Origin: Microbacterium saccharophilum | GTDB taxonomy: Bacteria; Actinomycetota; Actinomycetes; Actinomycetales; Microbacteriaceae | DNA: 64,000 bases | Direction of reading: 5' to 3' | Assembly (NCBI RefSeq): GCF_007992455.1 | Contig: NZ_BKAH01000002.1 | Coordinates: 1 to 64,000, forward strand | Shown: positions 51,319-60,470 of the stretch, one piece after another | Layout of the letters: every line of letters begins with the position of its first letter | Numbering within the stretch: position 1 is the stretch's first letter | Position numbers and translations under genes: made by a program | The notes under the pieces: model-generated | Databases searched by the model: none | Seen by the model: only the letters and a program-made list of their open reading frames with translations | What the model was told of the DNA's origin: nothing

Positions 51319-51683
51319 CCGACCGCATCACGCTGACCGGCATCCGCGCGACGGGACACCACGGGGTGTACGACGCGGAGCGCCGCGACGGCCAGGAATT
51401 CATCGCCGACGTCGTGCTGGGCATGTCGCTGCGGGCCGCCGCGGCGAGCGACGACGTCGCCGACACCGTGCACTACGGCGAGTTCGCCGAAGAGGTCGCC
51501 GCGATCCTCTCCGGCGACCCGGTCGACCTCATCGAGACGGTCGCCGAGCGGATCGCCGACGCCGCGCTGCGGCATCCGCTCGTGGAGACCGTCGCCGTCA
51601 CGATCCACAAGCCGAGTGCGCCGATCGCCGTGCCGTTCGGCGACGTCTCTGTGACGATCGAGCGGGAACGGGGCGCATCATGA
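51315..51683 (+). CDS. folB: Dihydroneopterin aldolase
   Basis: Cleaves dihydroneopterin to 6-hydroxymethyl-dihydropterin, 122 residues. Visible are ITLTGIRATGHHGVYDAER, the DTVHYGE region and VAVTIHKPSAPI. The ATG at 51315 overlaps the folP stop, matching the family N-terminus; longer in-frame extensions are folP in another frame. Confidence 0.96.
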   Translation: MTDRITLTGIRATGHHGVYDAERRDGQEFIADVVLGMSLRAAAASDDVADTVHYGEFAEEVAAILSGDPVDLIETVAERIADAALRHPLVETVAVTIHKPSAPIAVPFGDVSVTIERERGAS

Positions 51684-52219
51684 GCCGCCGCCTGGCACAG
51701 GGCCCGGGCGACCCGCCGCCGCCGGCCGCCGGGACGCCCGTCCGCGCCGTGGTCGCGCTCGGCGCGAACCTGGGCGATCGCGCGAAGACGATCGTCGCGG
51801 CCCTCGCCAACCTCGGTCGGCTGCCGCTGACCGACGTGGCGGCATCCGCGGAGCCCATCGAATCCGTCGCCGTCACGCTCGACGGGCCGGACACCTCGGC
51901 CCCCGCCTATCTCAACACCGTCGCCCTGCTGGAGACGCGGCTCGCGCCGTCCGTGCTGCTGGCCTACCTGCACGCCATCGAACTGCACCACGGGCGGGAG
52001 CGCCGCGAACGGTGGGGCGATCGCACGCTCGACCTCGACCTCGTCGCCTACGGCGATGTGCGCAGCGACGCACCGGAGCTGACCCTGCCGCACCCGCGCG
52101 CCGCGGAGCGCCACTTCGTCCTGGAGCCCTGGCTGCGGATCGACCCCGACGCCGAGCTCCCCGGCGTCGGACGCGTCGCGGACCTGCTGGCCGCGCTGCG
52201 ATCGGGAGGCGACGGGTGA
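51680..52219 (+). CDS. folK: 2-amino-4-hydroxy-6-hydroxymethyldihydropteridine diphosphokinase
   Basis: Pyrophosphorylates hydroxymethyl-dihydropterin, the substrate of FolP; 179 residues. ALGANLGDRAKTI near the N-terminus and the HPPK signature RWGDRTLDLDLVAYGD are clear. A 20-residue Pro-rich N-terminus precedes the family start. Overlaps folB (ATGA) and the DUF3180 gene (GTGA). Confidence 0.96.
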   Translation: MSRRLAQGPGDPPPPAAGTPVRAVVALGANLGDRAKTIVAALANLGRLPLTDVAASAEPIESVAVTLDGPDTSAPAYLNTVALLETRLAPSVLLAYLHAIELHHGRERRERWGDRTLDLDLVAYGDVRSDAPELTLPHPRAAERHFVLEPWLRIDPDAELPGVGRVADLLAALRSGGDG

Positions 52220-52710
52220 AGCGGACCGGAGCGAGCCTCCTCCTGACCGCCGCCCTCGTCGGCGCGGTCGTCGGGTTCGTCGCCGACCAGCTGCTGACCG
52301 CCGGCGGGCGGCCGACGTTCACCCCGTCGCTCATGCTGCCCGTGCTCCTCGTGCTGCTCGGCGTCATCATCGTGGTCCTCGCGCTGCCCATCCGTCGCGC
52401 GATCACCGGCTCGGGCACGGCGCCGGTCGATCCCTTCCGCGCCGTCCGCATCGCGATGCTCGCGAAGGCGTCGAGCATCGTCGGCGCGTTCGTCGCCGGG
52501 GTGGCGCTCGGCCTCCTCGCCTTCCTGCTCACCCGACCGGTCACGCCCTCGTTAGGCTCGACGGGTGCGGTGGTGGCCGCCGTCGTCGGCGGTGTCGTCC
52601 TCGTGGCGGCCGGCCTCGTCGCCGAACACCTCTGCATCATTCGGAAGGACGACGATGACGAACAGCCCGGACCCGACGAGCCCGGCTTCGGACTCTCCCA
52701 CCACGACTGA
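52216..52710 (+). CDS. DUF3180 membrane protein
   Basis: A 164-residue protein with four membrane segments (about 7-27, 35-58, 82-102, 113-133) and an acidic C-terminus, matching the actinobacterial DUF3180 family, which habitually follows folK. Function unknown. The GTG overlaps the folK stop, and its last 56 bases overlap the next gene in another frame. Confidence 0.85.
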   Translation: MKRTGASLLLTAALVGAVVGFVADQLLTAGGRPTFTPSLMLPVLLVLLGVIIVVLALPIRRAITGSGTAPVDPFRAVRIAMLAKASSIVGAFVAGVALGLLAFLLTRPVTPSLGSTGAVVAAVVGGVVLVAAGLVAEHLCIIRKDDDDEQPGPDEPGFGLSHHD

Positions 52711-53281
52711 GGCGGGTGCCGACCCGGCGCCCGCCCACACGGGTGCCGACGAGGTGATGGATGCCGGAACCTTCCGGCGCATCGTGGAGCCCCGCAGCGC
52801 GAACCGGCTGCCGCTCGGCGACGGGACGTGGCACCAGGTGTCCCCCAAGTACCTCGTCGTGCAGTTCATCTCCAACGGCGTCGTCCTGGCGCTCATCCTC
52901 GCGGTCGCGCTCGTGCTGTTCTTCGCCCTCGACCAGGCCTGGGTGTGGATCCCCGCCGGCATCGCGCTGGTGGTCATCGGGCTCACCCTCGCCGTCCTCC
53001 CGCGTCAGGCGCGGTCGATCGGCTACCAGCTGCGCGCCGACGACCTCGTCTTCCGCCGCGGCATCCTGTGGCAGCGGATGGTCGCCGTCCCGTACGGCCG
53101 GATGCAGCTCGTCGACATCACGCACGGCCCTCTGGACCGCGGCTTCGGCATCGCCCAGCTCAAGCTCGTGACCGCCGCGGCATCCACCGGCGTGACCATC
53201 CCGGGGCTCAGCCAGACGGCCGCCGAGCGTCTGCGCGATACCCTCATCGACGTCGCCGAGACCCGCCGGACCGGACTGTGA
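52655..53281 (+). CDS. PH-domain (bPH2) membrane protein
   Basis: A 208-residue protein with a Thr/Pro-rich N-terminus, two membrane segments (about 72-92, 98-118) and one bacterial PH-like domain (YQLRADDLVFRRGILWQRMV, PYGRMQLVDITHGPLDRGFG). It is the first half of a YdbS/YdbT-like pair. GGAAGGA precedes the ATG at 52655, which lies inside the DUF3180 gene. The GTG of the next gene overlaps its stop. Confidence 0.86.
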   Translation: MTNSPDPTSPASDSPTTTEAGADPAPAHTGADEVMDAGTFRRIVEPRSANRLPLGDGTWHQVSPKYLVVQFISNGVVLALILAVALVLFFALDQAWVWIPAGIALVVIGLTLAVLPRQARSIGYQLRADDLVFRRGILWQRMVAVPYGRMQLVDITHGPLDRGFGIAQLKLVTAAASTGVTIPGLSQTAAERLRDTLIDVAETRRTGL

Positions 53282-54924
53282 CCTTCCCCACCGACCCGGC
53301 GGCCCAGGCCGCGCCCCCACCAGCGCACGCCGGGGCGGGCGCCGCGGCGCCCCCGCCTGCGCGGGTGCGCTCGCCGCTCAGCGACGGCGAGTGGCACCGG
53401 CTGCACCCGCTCACCCCCGTGATGCGCGGGGGGCTCTTCATCCTGGTGCTCACCGGCATCGTCGTCACCAACCTCCGCGACCGGCTGATCGGGCTGTTCC
53501 TGCCCGCGATGGGGCCGGACGGGGAGAGGTTCGATGACTACGAGGGCGACCCCATCGACTTCATCGTCGCCAACAACCTGATCCTCGTCGCGCTCGCCGT
53601 GGTCCTCGGCGTGCTCGTCGTGCTGCTCGCGGTCTTCTGGATGTCGTGGCGCTTCCACACCTTCCGCATCACGGGCGACGACGTCGAGGTGCGCAGCGGC
53701 GTGCTGTTCCGCACCCACCGGCGGGCGCCCCTGGACCGGGTGCAGGGTGTGAACCTCACGCGGCCGATGGTCGCGCGGCTGTTCGGGATGGCGAAGCTCG
53801 AGGTCGTCGGGGCGGGCCTGGACTCGAACGTCAAGCTCGAGTACCTCTCCACCGGTAACGCCGAGACGATCCGCGGCGACATCCTCCGGCTCGCGTCGGG
53901 CCGGCAGCTCGGCGACGCCGTGGCGCCGGGGGCGGCGGGGATGCCGCTGGGCCGTGCCGCCGTCGCGACCGTCGGGGCGGGGATCACCGGGCTCATCGAC
54001 GGCGCCGAGGAGCCCGTCGCCGAGCCGGCATCCGTCGTGCACATCCCGCCGGCGCGGCTCATCGTCGCGCACCTGCTCTCCGGCTCGACGATCTGGCTGG
54101 TCCTGATGGTGATCGCGGCCATCCTCGGCTCGGTCTTCGGCACCCCGTGGATCCTGTTCTCGCTCATCCCGACGATCATCGGCTTCGGCGCGTACTGGTT
54201 CCGGCAGATCACGCGGTCGCTGCGCTACTCCATCGCCCCGACGCCGGCGGGCGTGCGCGTCACGTTCGGGCTCTTCACGACCATCACCGAGACGCTGCCG
54301 CCCGGCCGCATCCACGCCGTCGAGATCCGGCAGCCCATCCTGTGGCGCCGCTTCGGCTGGTGGGCCATCCGGGTCAACCGGCTCTCCGGGCGCGCCGCGA
54401 CGGACACGCAGAGCCTGCAGTTCGCCGAGGTGCTGCCGGTCGGGACCCGCGCGGACGTGGAGCGGGTGCTCGGCCTCATGCTGCCCGCGCTCGACGCGCG
54501 ATGGGAGGACGTCGCCGACCACGGCCTGTGGGGGCCGACGGGCGACGACCCGTACACGACGACCCCGCGGCGCGGCCGGTGGCTGCGGCCGCTGTCCTGG
54601 CGGCGCAACGGATTCCTGCTGACCCCGGGCGCGCTGTTCCTCCGCCGCGGCTTCCTGCAGCGGGCGCTCGTCATCCTCCCGCTCGCGCGCCTGCAGTCCA
54701 TCCGCGTCAGCCAGGGCCCCGTCGATCGGCGCCTCGCGCTCGCGAACATCACGGGGCACACCGTCGTGGGGCAGGTCAACGGGCACCTCGGCATCCTCGA
54801 CGTCGGCGATGCGACGGGCATCTGGCGGGCGACCGCCGACGCCGCCGTCGCCGCCGCCGCGGGCGACCGCTCGCACCGGTGGGATGCCGAGGCGCCCGGG
54901 GCCGACGCGGAGGAGAGCCCGTGA
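53278..54924 (+). CDS. Multi-PH-domain (bPH2) membrane protein, YdbT-like
   Basis: A 548-residue membrane protein with about six hydrophobic segments and three bPH2 domains, recognisable from repeated pattern pieces: ITGDDVEVRSGVLFRTHRRA, PLDRVQGVNLTRP; IAPTPAGVRVTFGLFTTI; and LLTPGALFLRRGFLQRA. Bacillus YdbS/YdbT-type pairs affect bacteriocin tolerance; the role here is unknown. GTG start overlaps the previous stop, indicating that the two PH proteins are made together. Confidence 0.86.
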   Translation: MTFPTDPAAQAAPPPAHAGAGAAAPPPARVRSPLSDGEWHRLHPLTPVMRGGLFILVLTGIVVTNLRDRLIGLFLPAMGPDGERFDDYEGDPIDFIVANNLILVALAVVLGVLVVLLAVFWMSWRFHTFRITGDDVEVRSGVLFRTHRRAPLDRVQGVNLTRPMVARLFGMAKLEVVGAGLDSNVKLEYLSTGNAETIRGDILRLASGRQLGDAVAPGAAGMPLGRAAVATVGAGITGLIDGAEEPVAEPASVVHIPPARLIVAHLLSGSTIWLVLMVIAAILGSVFGTPWILFSLIPTIIGFGAYWFRQITRSLRYSIAPTPAGVRVTFGLFTTITETLPPGRIHAVEIRQPILWRRFGWWAIRVNRLSGRAATDTQSLQFAEVLPVGTRADVERVLGLMLPALDARWEDVADHGLWGPTGDDPYTTTPRRGRWLRPLSWRRNGFLLTPGALFLRRGFLQRALVILPLARLQSIRVSQGPVDRRLALANITGHTVVGQVNGHLGILDVGDATGIWRATADAAVAAAAGDRSHRWDAEAPGADAEESP

Positions 54925-55628
54925 ACCGCGGGGGACGCCTCGGCGTCGGCGTCATCGGCGCCGGCCGCGTGGGACCTGTGCTCGCGGCGGCGCTCGCGGG
55001 TGCCGGGCACGCGCTGACCGGCATCACCGCGGGGTCCGACCCGGAGCGGGTCGAGGCCGTGCTCCCCGGCGTCCCGACGCTCACGGCGGATGACGTCGTC
55101 CGCCGCAGCGAGCTCGTCATCCTCGCCGTGCCGCACGACGAACTGCCCGGACTCGTGACAGGACTGGCTGAGCTCGGGGCGTGGCAGGTCGGCCAGCTCG
55201 TCCTGCACACCGACCCGGCGTACGGCATCGATGTGCTCGCGCCCGCCGCCGCGCGCGGCGCCATCCCGCTCGCCGTCCACCCGGCCGTGGCGTTCACCGG
55301 CACGAGCATCGACCTGCGTCAGCTGCACGACGCGTACGCCGCCGTGACCGCGCCGGCCGCGGTGCTGCCGATCGCGCAGGCGCTCGCGGTCGAACTCGGC
55401 TGCGAGCCGATCGTCATCGCCGAGTCCGACCGTCCCGCGTACGGCGAGGCCATCGCCACCGCGACGGAATTCTCGGCATCCATCGTGCGGCAGTCCGCGG
55501 CCCTCCTCGCGCAGGCGGGCGTCGACGAACCCGGCCGGTACCTCTCCGCCCTCGTGCACTCCACGATCGACCGGGCGCTCACCGACGCGGGCGGCGCAGG
55601 AGAGCCCGAGGTACCGCCGATAGACTGA
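54921..55628 (+). CDS. Rossmann-fold DUF2520-like oxidoreductase
   Basis: A 235-residue protein with an N-terminal NAD(P)-binding loop GVGVIGAGRVGPVLAAAL, a middle region SELVILAVPHDELPGLV and a C-terminal helical domain (HPAVAFTGTS). This is the Rossmann-like/DUF2520 architecture often found near pantothenate or lysS genes in actinobacteria. The substrate is unknown; resemblance to ketopantoate-reductase-type enzymes is weak. GTG start overlaps the PH-gene stop, with GAGGAG before it. Confidence 0.82.
   Translation: MNRGGRLGVGVIGAGRVGPVLAAALAGAGHALTGITAGSDPERVEAVLPGVPTLTADDVVRRSELVILAVPHDELPGLVTGLAELGAWQVGQLVLHTDPAYGIDVLAPAAARGAIPLAVHPAVAFTGTSIDLRQLHDAYAAVTAPAAVLPIAQALAVELGCEPIVIAESDRPAYGEAIATATEFSASIVRQSAALLAQAGVDEPGRYLSALVHSTIDRALTDAGGAGEPEVPPID
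55621..55626 (+). promoter_or_regulatory. -10 box of lysS
   Basis: TAGACT lies inside the end of the upstream gene, 28 bases before the lysS ATG, leaving a short leader with GAGGAG. Confidence 0.4.
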
Positions 55629-55654
55629 AGGGTCGATTCCGAGGAGCCCTGAAC

Positions 55655-57175
55655 ATGACCGACGCGTCTGCGCCCGTGACCGCCGAGCCCGAAGAGGACG
55701 TCTTCGAGCAGAAGGCGGTGCGCCTCGCCAAGCGGGAGCGTCTCCTCGCGGAGCGCACCGACGCCGCCGGCGGCGCCTACCCGGTCGCGGTGCCGGTCAC
55801 CGACACGATCGCCGCCCTGCGCGAGCGCTTCGCCGACCTCGAGGCGGGGGCCGAGACCGGTGTGACGGCATCCGTCGCCGGACGCATCGTCTTCAGCCGC
55901 AACACGGGCAAGCTGTGCTTCGCGTCGCTGCAGGCCGGTGACGGCAGCCGCATCCAGGCGATGGTGTCCCTCGCCGAAGTGGGCGAGGAGTCGCTGCAGG
56001 CCTGGAAGGACCTCGTCGACCTCGGGGACCACGTCTCCGTCACGGGCCAGGTCATCTCCAGCCGCCGCGGCGAGCTGTCGATCATGGTGTCGGACTGGAC
56101 GATCGCGGCCAAGGCGCTCCTGCCGTTGCCGAACCTGTACACGGAGCTCAGCGAGGAGAGCCGTGTGCGCTCCCGCTTCCTCGACCTGATTGTCCGCGAC
56201 GAGGCCCGCGCGACCGTGCTCGCCCGCGCGAAGGCCAATGCGAGCCTGCGCGCGACCTTCGCGCGCCACGACTTCGTCGAGGTCGAGACACCCATGCTGC
56301 AGGTGCAGCACGGCGGTGCGGCGGCACGCCCGTTCGTGACCCACGCCAACGCGTTCGACGCCGACCTCTTCCTGCGCATCGCGCCGGAGCTGTTCCTCAA
56401 GCGCGCCGTCGTCGGCGGCATCGACCGGGTCTTCGAGATCAACCGGAACTTCCGCAATGAGGGCGCCGACTCGACGCACAGCCCGGAGTTCGCGATGCTC
56501 GAGGCCTACCAGGCGTACTCCGACTACAACGGCATCGCCGATCTCACGCAGGAGCTCATCCAGAACGCGGCGGTCGCGATCGCCGGAACGACCGAGGTCA
56601 CCTGGGCCGACGGGACCGTCTACGACCTGGGCGGCGAGTGGGACCGCATCTCGATGTACGACTCCCTCTCCGCCGCAGCCGGCCGCGCCGTCACCCCGGA
56701 GACCACGTTCGAGGAGCTGCAGGCATTCGCCGCCGAGGTCGGCGTCGAGGTGCCGGAGAAGATCGCGACGCACGGCAAGCTCGTCGAGGAGCTGTGGGAG
56801 CACTTCGTGAAGGGCGACCTCGAGCGCCCCACGTTCGTCATGGACTTTCCGCTGGACACGAGCCCGCTCGTCCGCGAGCACCGCACGATTCCGGGCGTCG
56901 TGGAGAAGTGGGACCTGTACGTGCGCGGCTTCGAGCTCGCGACCGGGTACTCCGAGCTCGTCGACCCCGTCATCCAGCGCGAGCGCTTCGTCGAGCAGGC
57001 GAAGCTCGCCGCCCGCGGCGACGACGAGGCGATGCGGGTAGACGAGGAGTTCCTCCGGGCCCTCGAGCACGGCATGCCCCCCACGGGCGGTATGGGCATG
57101 GGCATCGACCGGCTCATGATGGCCATCACGGGTCTCGGCATCCGCGAGACGATCCTCTTCCCGCTGGTCAAGTAG
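55655..57175 (+). CDS. lysS: Lysyl-tRNA synthetase, class II
   Basis: Charges tRNA-Lys, 506 residues. An N-terminal OB-fold anticodon domain is followed by the class II core: motif 1 near VETPMLQ, motif 2 FEINRNFRNEG, and motif 3 GMGMGIDRLMMAITG. GAGGAG lies 8 bases before the ATG. An extra acidic N-terminus of about 20 residues is present. It ends in a nested hairpin shared with the convergent DUF4192 gene. Confidence 0.97.
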   Translation: MTDASAPVTAEPEEDVFEQKAVRLAKRERLLAERTDAAGGAYPVAVPVTDTIAALRERFADLEAGAETGVTASVAGRIVFSRNTGKLCFASLQAGDGSRIQAMVSLAEVGEESLQAWKDLVDLGDHVSVTGQVISSRRGELSIMVSDWTIAAKALLPLPNLYTELSEESRVRSRFLDLIVRDEARATVLARAKANASLRATFARHDFVEVETPMLQVQHGGAAARPFVTHANAFDADLFLRIAPELFLKRAVVGGIDRVFEINRNFRNEGADSTHSPEFAMLEAYQAYSDYNGIADLTQELIQNAAVAIAGTTEVTWADGTVYDLGGEWDRISMYDSLSAAAGRAVTPETTFEELQAFAAEVGVEVPEKIATHGKLVEELWEHFVKGDLERPTFVMDFPLDTSPLVREHRTIPGVVEKWDLYVRGFELATGYSELVDPVIQRERFVEQAKLAARGDDEAMRVDEEFLRALEHGMPPTGGMGMGIDRLMMAITGLGIRETILFPLVK

Positions 57176-57179
57176 TCCC

Positions 57180-57220
57180 GGGCATTCACACGGCGCCGCC
57201 CGCGGGGCGGCGGAATGCCC
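57180..57220. terminator. Nested hairpin between lysS and the DUF4192 gene
   Basis: An outer GGGCATTC/GAATGCCC pair encloses an inner CGCCGCCC-GCG-GGGCGGCG stem, just after the lysS stop and overlapping the last codons of the convergent gene. Confidence 0.6.
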
Positions 57221-58316
57221 AGTCCGGCAGGTGCCCGGCGGTCACGAACGACTGGACGATGTCCGAGAGCCCGTGGTCGGGTTCGATCTCCATCGCCAGC
57301 TGGGCGTATCGCTCGGCGTGCGTCGACCGTCCGAGCGCCCACGACAGCCAGGCGCACGTCGCCAAGGCGCCCGCCCGCAGCCGTTTCGGCGCGAGCGCGG
57401 CGATGTGCCGGGCCAGCTCGACGGCCGTCTCCAGGCGGTCGGGATCGGGCCGCGGCCCCTCGCCCCACATGACCGACGCCAGGTCGGCGGGATAATCGGC
57501 GCCGTCCTCCCACCGCCGCTGGGCTTCGAGGGCGTCCTCCCCGCCGACGACGTCTGTCGCCCACTGCACCAGCGCGATGTCGCGGAGCGCGGGCCGGGCG
57601 AGGCACCAGGCGAGCAGGGCCGCGCGCATCGGGGGCAGCGCTGCGGCATCCCACCGCAGCGCGCGCTCGAACAGGCGCGGCAGATCGTCCAGCTCGCACG
57701 CCGCCTCCAGCGCCGCCGGATCGACCCGCGCGACCCGCGCGGAGTCGGACGGGATGCCGCACAGCACCTCCAGCGAGGTCCGCAGCGACTGCACCGCCGC
57801 GCCGACGACGCGTCGCTCGGCGGCGCGATGCGGGGGGAGGGTGGCGCCGGTGGACTGGTCGCCGACGGCGGCGGGCAGATCGAGGGGCGGCGTGGTCGCC
57901 AAGGCCGAGAGAGGGCGCCCGCCCTGGGGGTGATCGGAGTCGAGGTGCGACCCCCAGCCGTCGCAGGCGACGACGAGCGCATCGACGAACGCGAGGCCGC
58001 CGGCCTCGGCCCGGCGGCCCAGTGCGTCGATGAGCCGGGCGTGCGGGAGTCCGACCGCCGCGGACTCGTCGGTGTAGGCGACGGCGACGAACGCCTCGGC
58101 CCCGCCGATGCGGCACACCATGCCGACGATGCTCGAGGCGAGTCGCTCGACGGTGTCGAGGTCGTCGCCGGGCGGGAGGTCGACGCGCATGGCGCCGACG
58201 CTGCGGTGGCCCGCCATCGGCACGACCACGAGGCTGCGCGCGGGCGTGTAGCCCAGCAGGCGCGGAACGAGAGAGAGGAACTGTGCCGCGTCGGCGGCCT
58301 TCACGGTGGTGGGCAT
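57186..58316 (-). CDS. DUF4192 family protein
   Basis: A 376-residue actinobacterial protein of unknown function. The family start is visible: VKAADAAQFLSLVPRLLGYT followed by PARSLVVVPM, with a repetitive helical C-terminal half. The ATG at 58316 is chosen because the family begins close to it; the longer frame to 58415 adds an Arg/Pro-rich stretch. It converges on lysS. Confidence 0.87.
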   Translation of the reverse strand: MPTTVKAADAAQFLSLVPRLLGYTPARSLVVVPMAGHRSVGAMRVDLPPGDDLDTVERLASSIVGMVCRIGGAEAFVAVAYTDESAAVGLPHARLIDALGRRAEAGGLAFVDALVVACDGWGSHLDSDHPQGGRPLSALATTPPLDLPAAVGDQSTGATLPPHRAAERRVVGAAVQSLRTSLEVLCGIPSDSARVARVDPAALEAACELDDLPRLFERALRWDAAALPPMRAALLAWCLARPALRDIALVQWATDVVGGEDALEAQRRWEDGADYPADLASVMWGEGPRPDPDRLETAVELARHIAALAPKRLRAGALATCAWLSWALGRSTHAERYAQLAMEIEPDHGLSDIVQSFVTAGHLPDWAFRRPAGGAV

Positions 58317-58465
58317 GCCCCGAGGGTGGCGGCCGCCGGGAGCGTATGGACCGGCGTGGGTGGCATCGGGGAGAACCGCGCCCGCCCCGCGGGGTGGGGA
58401 GGAGGCGCTGCGCATCGGGCACCAGGCTGCGCCGGCTCACGGCATCCGCTCTGGGGAGGGCCGCG

Positions 58466-58471
58466 TACGAT
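58466..58471 (+). promoter_or_regulatory. -10 box of the small membrane protein gene
   Basis: TACGAT lies 6 bases before the ATG at 58478. The GGAGGT between them is too close to act as a normal ribosome binding site, so a leaderless start is likely. Confidence 0.45.
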
Positions 58472-58477
58472 GGAGGT

Positions 58478-58669
58478 ATGGGTGAGTACTGGGCCGCGGT
58501 CGTCTGGTCGCTGCTGCCGACCGTGGTCGTGCTGGGCCTGTTCGTCTTCCTGCTCCGCTCGATCCTGCGGATGGACCGCACCGAACGCCGCGTGTACGCG
58601 CAGATCGAGGCCGAAGAGCGCGCCAAGCGGGGCCTCGGGCCCGCTTCCGGTGACGCCGCCGCTCACTGA
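58478..58669 (+). CDS. Small membrane protein
   Basis: A 63-residue protein with one membrane helix (about 7-27, AAVVWSLLPTVVVLGLFVFL) and a charged cytoplasmic tail (MDRTERRVYAQIEAEERAKR). Such short proteins are common in this family of bacteria and have no assigned function. It lies 48 bases before the cardiolipin synthase gene and may be co-transcribed. Confidence 0.75.
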   Translation: MGEYWAAVVWSLLPTVVVLGLFVFLLRSILRMDRTERRVYAQIEAEERAKRGLGPASGDAAAH

Positions 58670-58717
58670 CCGCCCTCCTCGCTACGCTGAGCGCAGGCGA
58701 GAGGCGGGGGATCGGGC

Positions 58718-60190
58718 GTGCTGAGCATCACCGTGGACTGGACCTGGACGTGGTGGGTGTTCGTCGTCCTCGCGTTCGACATCACCGTCCGCATCCTGGC
58801 CGTCATCATCGTTCCGCGGAACCGCCGTCCCACGGCCGCGATGGCGTGGCTGCTCGCGATCTACTTCATCCCGATCATCGGCATCCTGCTGTTCCTGCTC
58901 ATCGGCAACCCGCGCCTGCCGCGGAAGCGCCGCAAGAAGCAGCAGCAGATCAACGACTACATCCGGGGGACCAGCACCGGACTCGACATGGGGACGCTGC
59001 GGCCCAATGCGCCGGAATGGTTCCGGGCGCTCGTGCGCCTCAACCGCAACCTCGGCGCACTGCCGCTCGCCGGCGACAACGGAGCCCGGCTGATCTCCGA
59101 CTACCAGACGAGCCTCGACGAGATGGCCGACGCCATCCGGCAGGCCCGGCGCTATGTCCACGTCGAGTTCTACATCCTGCAGGCCGACGCCGCGACCGAC
59201 AACTTCTTCCGTGCGCTCGAGGAGGTCGCCGCGCGGGGCGTCGCCGTGCGGGTGCTGCTCGACCACTGGGCCAACCGCGGCAAGCCGAAGTACAAGGAGA
59301 CGCGCCGCCGCCTCGACGCGATGGGCGCAGACTGGCGGGTCATGCTGCCGGTGCAGCCGTTCAAGGGGCGCTACCAGCGCCCCGACCTGCGCAACCACCG
59401 CAAGCTCCTCGTCGTCGACGGCCGGGTGGCGTTCATGGGCTCGCAGAACGTCACCGACTCGACCTACAACCTGCGGAAGAACCTGCGGCGCGGCCTGCAC
59501 TGGGTCGACATGATGGCGCGACTCGACGGCCCCGTCGTGGCATCCGTCAACGCGGTCTTCCTGTCGGACTGGTACAGCGAGACCGACGAGACCCTGACCG
59601 ATGAGATCGACCTGTTCTCCGTCGAGGCGGGAACGGGTGAGCTCGACTGCCAGGTCATCCCCTCCGGGCCGGGGTTCGAATTCCAGAACAACCTGAAGCT
59701 CTTCATGACGCTGCTGTTCGCCGCACGCGAGAAGATCATCATGGTCAGCCCCTACTTCGTCCCCGACGAGGGCCTGCTGCTCGCCATCCAGACCGCCTGT
59801 CAGCGCGGGGTCGCGGTCGAGCTGTTCGTCTCCGAAGAGGGCGACCAGGCGATGGTCTACCACGCGCAGCGCAGCTATTACGAGGCGCTGCTCCGCTCGG
59901 GTGTGCGCATCTGGATGTACAAGCGGCCGTACATCCTGCATTCGAAGTCGATGTCGATCGACGACGAGGTCGCCGTCATCGGGTCGAGCAACATGGACAT
60001 GCGCTCCTTCGGTCTCAACCTCGAGGTCACGATGCTCTCCCGTGGGGCGGAGTTCGTGTCGCAGCTGCGGGCCGTGGAGGACCAGTACCGCGCGCTCAGC
60101 CGCGAGCTCACGCTGGATGAATGGCTGCAGCAGCCCCTGCGCTCCCGGGTGCTGGACAACCTCGCGCGTCTGACGTCCGCACTGCAGTGA
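58718..60190 (+). CDS. cls: Cardiolipin synthase
   Basis: Phospholipase D-superfamily enzyme joining phosphatidylglycerol units into cardiolipin, 490 residues. Two N-terminal membrane segments (about 11-31, 40-60) precede two HKD motifs: NHRKLLVVDGRVAFMGSQN and LHSKSMSIDDEVAVIGSSN. GTG start with GAGGCGGGGG upstream. The first palindrome pair of the second array begins 55 bases after the stop. Confidence 0.95.
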   Translation: MLSITVDWTWTWWVFVVLAFDITVRILAVIIVPRNRRPTAAMAWLLAIYFIPIIGILLFLLIGNPRLPRKRRKKQQQINDYIRGTSTGLDMGTLRPNAPEWFRALVRLNRNLGALPLAGDNGARLISDYQTSLDEMADAIRQARRYVHVEFYILQADAATDNFFRALEEVAARGVAVRVLLDHWANRGKPKYKETRRRLDAMGADWRVMLPVQPFKGRYQRPDLRNHRKLLVVDGRVAFMGSQNVTDSTYNLRKNLRRGLHWVDMMARLDGPVVASVNAVFLSDWYSETDETLTDEIDLFSVEAGTGELDCQVIPSGPGFEFQNNLKLFMTLLFAAREKIIMVSPYFVPDEGLLLAIQTACQRGVAVELFVSEEGDQAMVYHAQRSYYEALLRSGVRIWMYKRPYILHSKSMSIDDEVAVIGSSNMDMRSFGLNLEVTMLSRGAEFVSQLRAVEDQYRALSRELTLDEWLQQPLRSRVLDNLARLTSALQ

Positions 60191-60244
60191 GACGGATGCC
60201 GGTGGGCTGACGCTGCGCCTCGGGCGGTGCGCCCCGGTTCGACC

Positions 60245-60362
60245 GCGCCACAGTGCGGGTGTGCGGTGCCACGACCCGCGCTTCGGCGCGGTTGAAATCC
60301 GCGCCGAGTGTTCGTGGGCGCCGAAGTGCGGGTGCGTGAGCCGCCCACCCGCAGTTCGGCGC
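60245..60362. repeat. Second palindrome array: two 45-bp elements
   Basis: Elements at 60245-60289 and 60318-60362, each 45 bp, separated by 28 bp, exactly the geometry of the ten-element array at 29082. The second has arms GCGCCGAAGTGCGGGT and ACCCGCAGTTCGGCGC, with a single mismatch over 16 bases, and a 13-base centre. The array fills the gap upstream of the DUF559 gene (60191-60470), where no CDS is seen. Confidence 0.88.
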
Positions 60363-60470
60363 GGGTGAACCCTGCCCGTGGCCCTCTGCACAGCTGGGGA
60401 GTCGCGCGGACTCGGGTGTCGGGGCTGTGGAGAGCCGGAGAGAACGGCATCCCGGCGGCACCGTTGAAGG